DNA of 15,383 nt from Bacteroidales bacterium (GTDB taxonomy: Bacteria > Bacteroidota > Bacteroidia > Bacteroidales > UBA7960): NCBI GenBank assembly GCA_007120675.1, contig SKNE01000114.1:1-15383 (forward strand), read 5' to 3'. The position numbers and the translations under genes were made by a program. The notes beneath the pieces are model-generated. The model searched no databases, was not told where the DNA came from, and saw only the letters and a list, made by a program, of their open reading frames with translations. Shown here piece by piece: positions 14,813-15,383 of this stretch. The first letter of the stretch is position 1. Each line of letters starts with the position of its first letter.

Positions 14813-15383
14813 AGCACCTCGACAATCTTACCGGTGGCGTAGGCGCCATTATCCAATTTACTTTTGACTTGTGAAAAGGCCTCCAGGGTGTATGCCACAT
14901 CTTCGAGGGTGTGCACCGCTGTCGGTATGAGCCTTAGTATGATCATTCCTTTGGGGATGACGGGGTAGGCCACCACTGAACAGAATATGTTGAAGTTCTC
15001 CCTCAGGTCGTGTGTCAGGTTGGTCCCTTCCGGCGTGTCCCCGCTGAGCACCACGGGGGTGACGGGCGATTCTGTCTGGCCGATGTTGAAGCCCCTTGAC
15101 TTGAGTCCGTTTTGCAAGGCGTTGGCAATGGTCCAAAGCTTCTCCCTGAGCTCAGGCCGGTTGCGAATCATGTCCAGCCGTTTTAGTCCACCAACAACCA
15201 GTGGCATGGGCAGCGATTTGGCGTAAATCTGGCTGCGCATATTATACATCAGGTAGGTGATTACCTCCCTTGGACCGGCCACGAAGGCGCCGATGGAGGC
15301 AAAGGCTTTGGCAAAGGTGCCGAAAAACACGTCAACGCCATCCGGCACGCCCAGGTGTTCGTGCGTTCCTGCGCCTGTCTCAC
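14809..15383 (-). CDS. spt: Serine palmitoyltransferase-like alpha-oxoamine synthase, N-terminal part outside window
   Basis: The C-terminal 190 residues of a PLP enzyme of the alpha-oxoamine synthase family; the frame stays open to the right edge. Members condense an amino acid with an acyl-CoA. The best fit is serine palmitoyltransferase (serine plus palmitoyl-CoA to 3-ketosphinganine), the first step of the sphingolipid synthesis typical of Bacteroidota. Seen here are ETGAGTHEHLG, then DVFFGTFAKAFASIGAFVAG with the likely PLP-binding Lys. The segments NMRSQIYAKSLPMP, RPELREKLWTIANALQNGLK, SPVTPVVLSG and VAYPVIPKGMIILRLIPTAV match Bacteroides SPT as I remember it, better than 2-amino-3-ketobutyrate CoA ligase (Kbl) or BioF. 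The N-terminal substrate residues lie outside the window, so Kbl-like specificity cannot be fully excluded. The stop codon lies within CTAG, shared with the convergent PAS-GAF gene. Confidence 0.85.
   Translation of the reverse strand, partial: ETGAGTHEHLGVPDGVDVFFGTFAKAFASIGAFVAGPREVITYLMYNMRSQIYAKSLPMPLVVGGLKRLDMIRNRPELREKLWTIANALQNGLKSRGFNIGQTESPVTPVVLSGDTPEGTNLTHDLRENFNIFCSVVAYPVIPKGMIILRLIPTAVHTLEDVAYTLEAFSQVKSKLDNGAYATGKIVEVL

Overview
The window looks like ordinary chromosomal DNA from a member of the Bacteroidota, probably a Bacteroidales or Marinilabiliales-like lineage; the exact taxon cannot be read from it. Five signs point there. A serine-palmitoyltransferase-like alpha-oxoamine synthase sits at the right edge. 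A DUF349-repeat protein and a small outer-membrane beta-barrel protein sit at the left. Ribosomal protein S16 carries a long repeat tail. The permease and DUF58 protein belong to subtypes common in this phylum. The element upstream of trxA matches the Bacteroidota promoter form TTG-N17-TAnnTTTG. Base composition looks balanced and even, with no transposase, integrase, tRNA, CRISPR array or phage gene, so I see no sign of a mobile island.

Layout, left to right. Positions 1-1924 (+): the end of a four-repeat DUF349 protein, then a secreted beta-barrel protein. Positions 1945-5791 (-): clpB followed 31 bases later by an FtsX-type permease, probably one transcript. Positions 5792-6090: the divergent spacer between clpB and an acidic amino acid/dicarboxylate symporter (6091-7305, +). 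Positions 7326-8760 (-): rpsP (S16) then rimM, split by a good intrinsic terminator. Positions 8907-12371 (+): dnaE, the replicative polymerase alpha subunit. Positions 12495-14812 (+): trxA with its own promoter, a DUF58 protein, and a membrane-anchored PAS-GAF-like protein. Positions 14809-15383 (-): the C-terminal half of the SPT-like enzyme, converging with and overlapping the previous gene by four bases.

Functionally this is a housekeeping stretch: protein quality control (ClpB), ribosome assembly (S16, RimM), replication (DnaE), thiol redox (thioredoxin), nutrient uptake (symporter) and envelope functions (barrel protein, permease, sphingolipid synthesis). I found no convincing new multi-gene system. 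The points most worth a second look are: (1) the clpB leader, where a segment can pair with the Shine-Dalgarno region while an overlapping hairpin competes, a possible heat-responsive switch; (2) the S16 tail of fifteen KAEEP units with a recent 75-base internal duplication; (3) a PAS-GAF sensor with no output domain, encoded just after a DUF58 gene that has no MoxR gene beside it; and (4) a symporter whose NMDGT sodium-site motif reads NMCGT.
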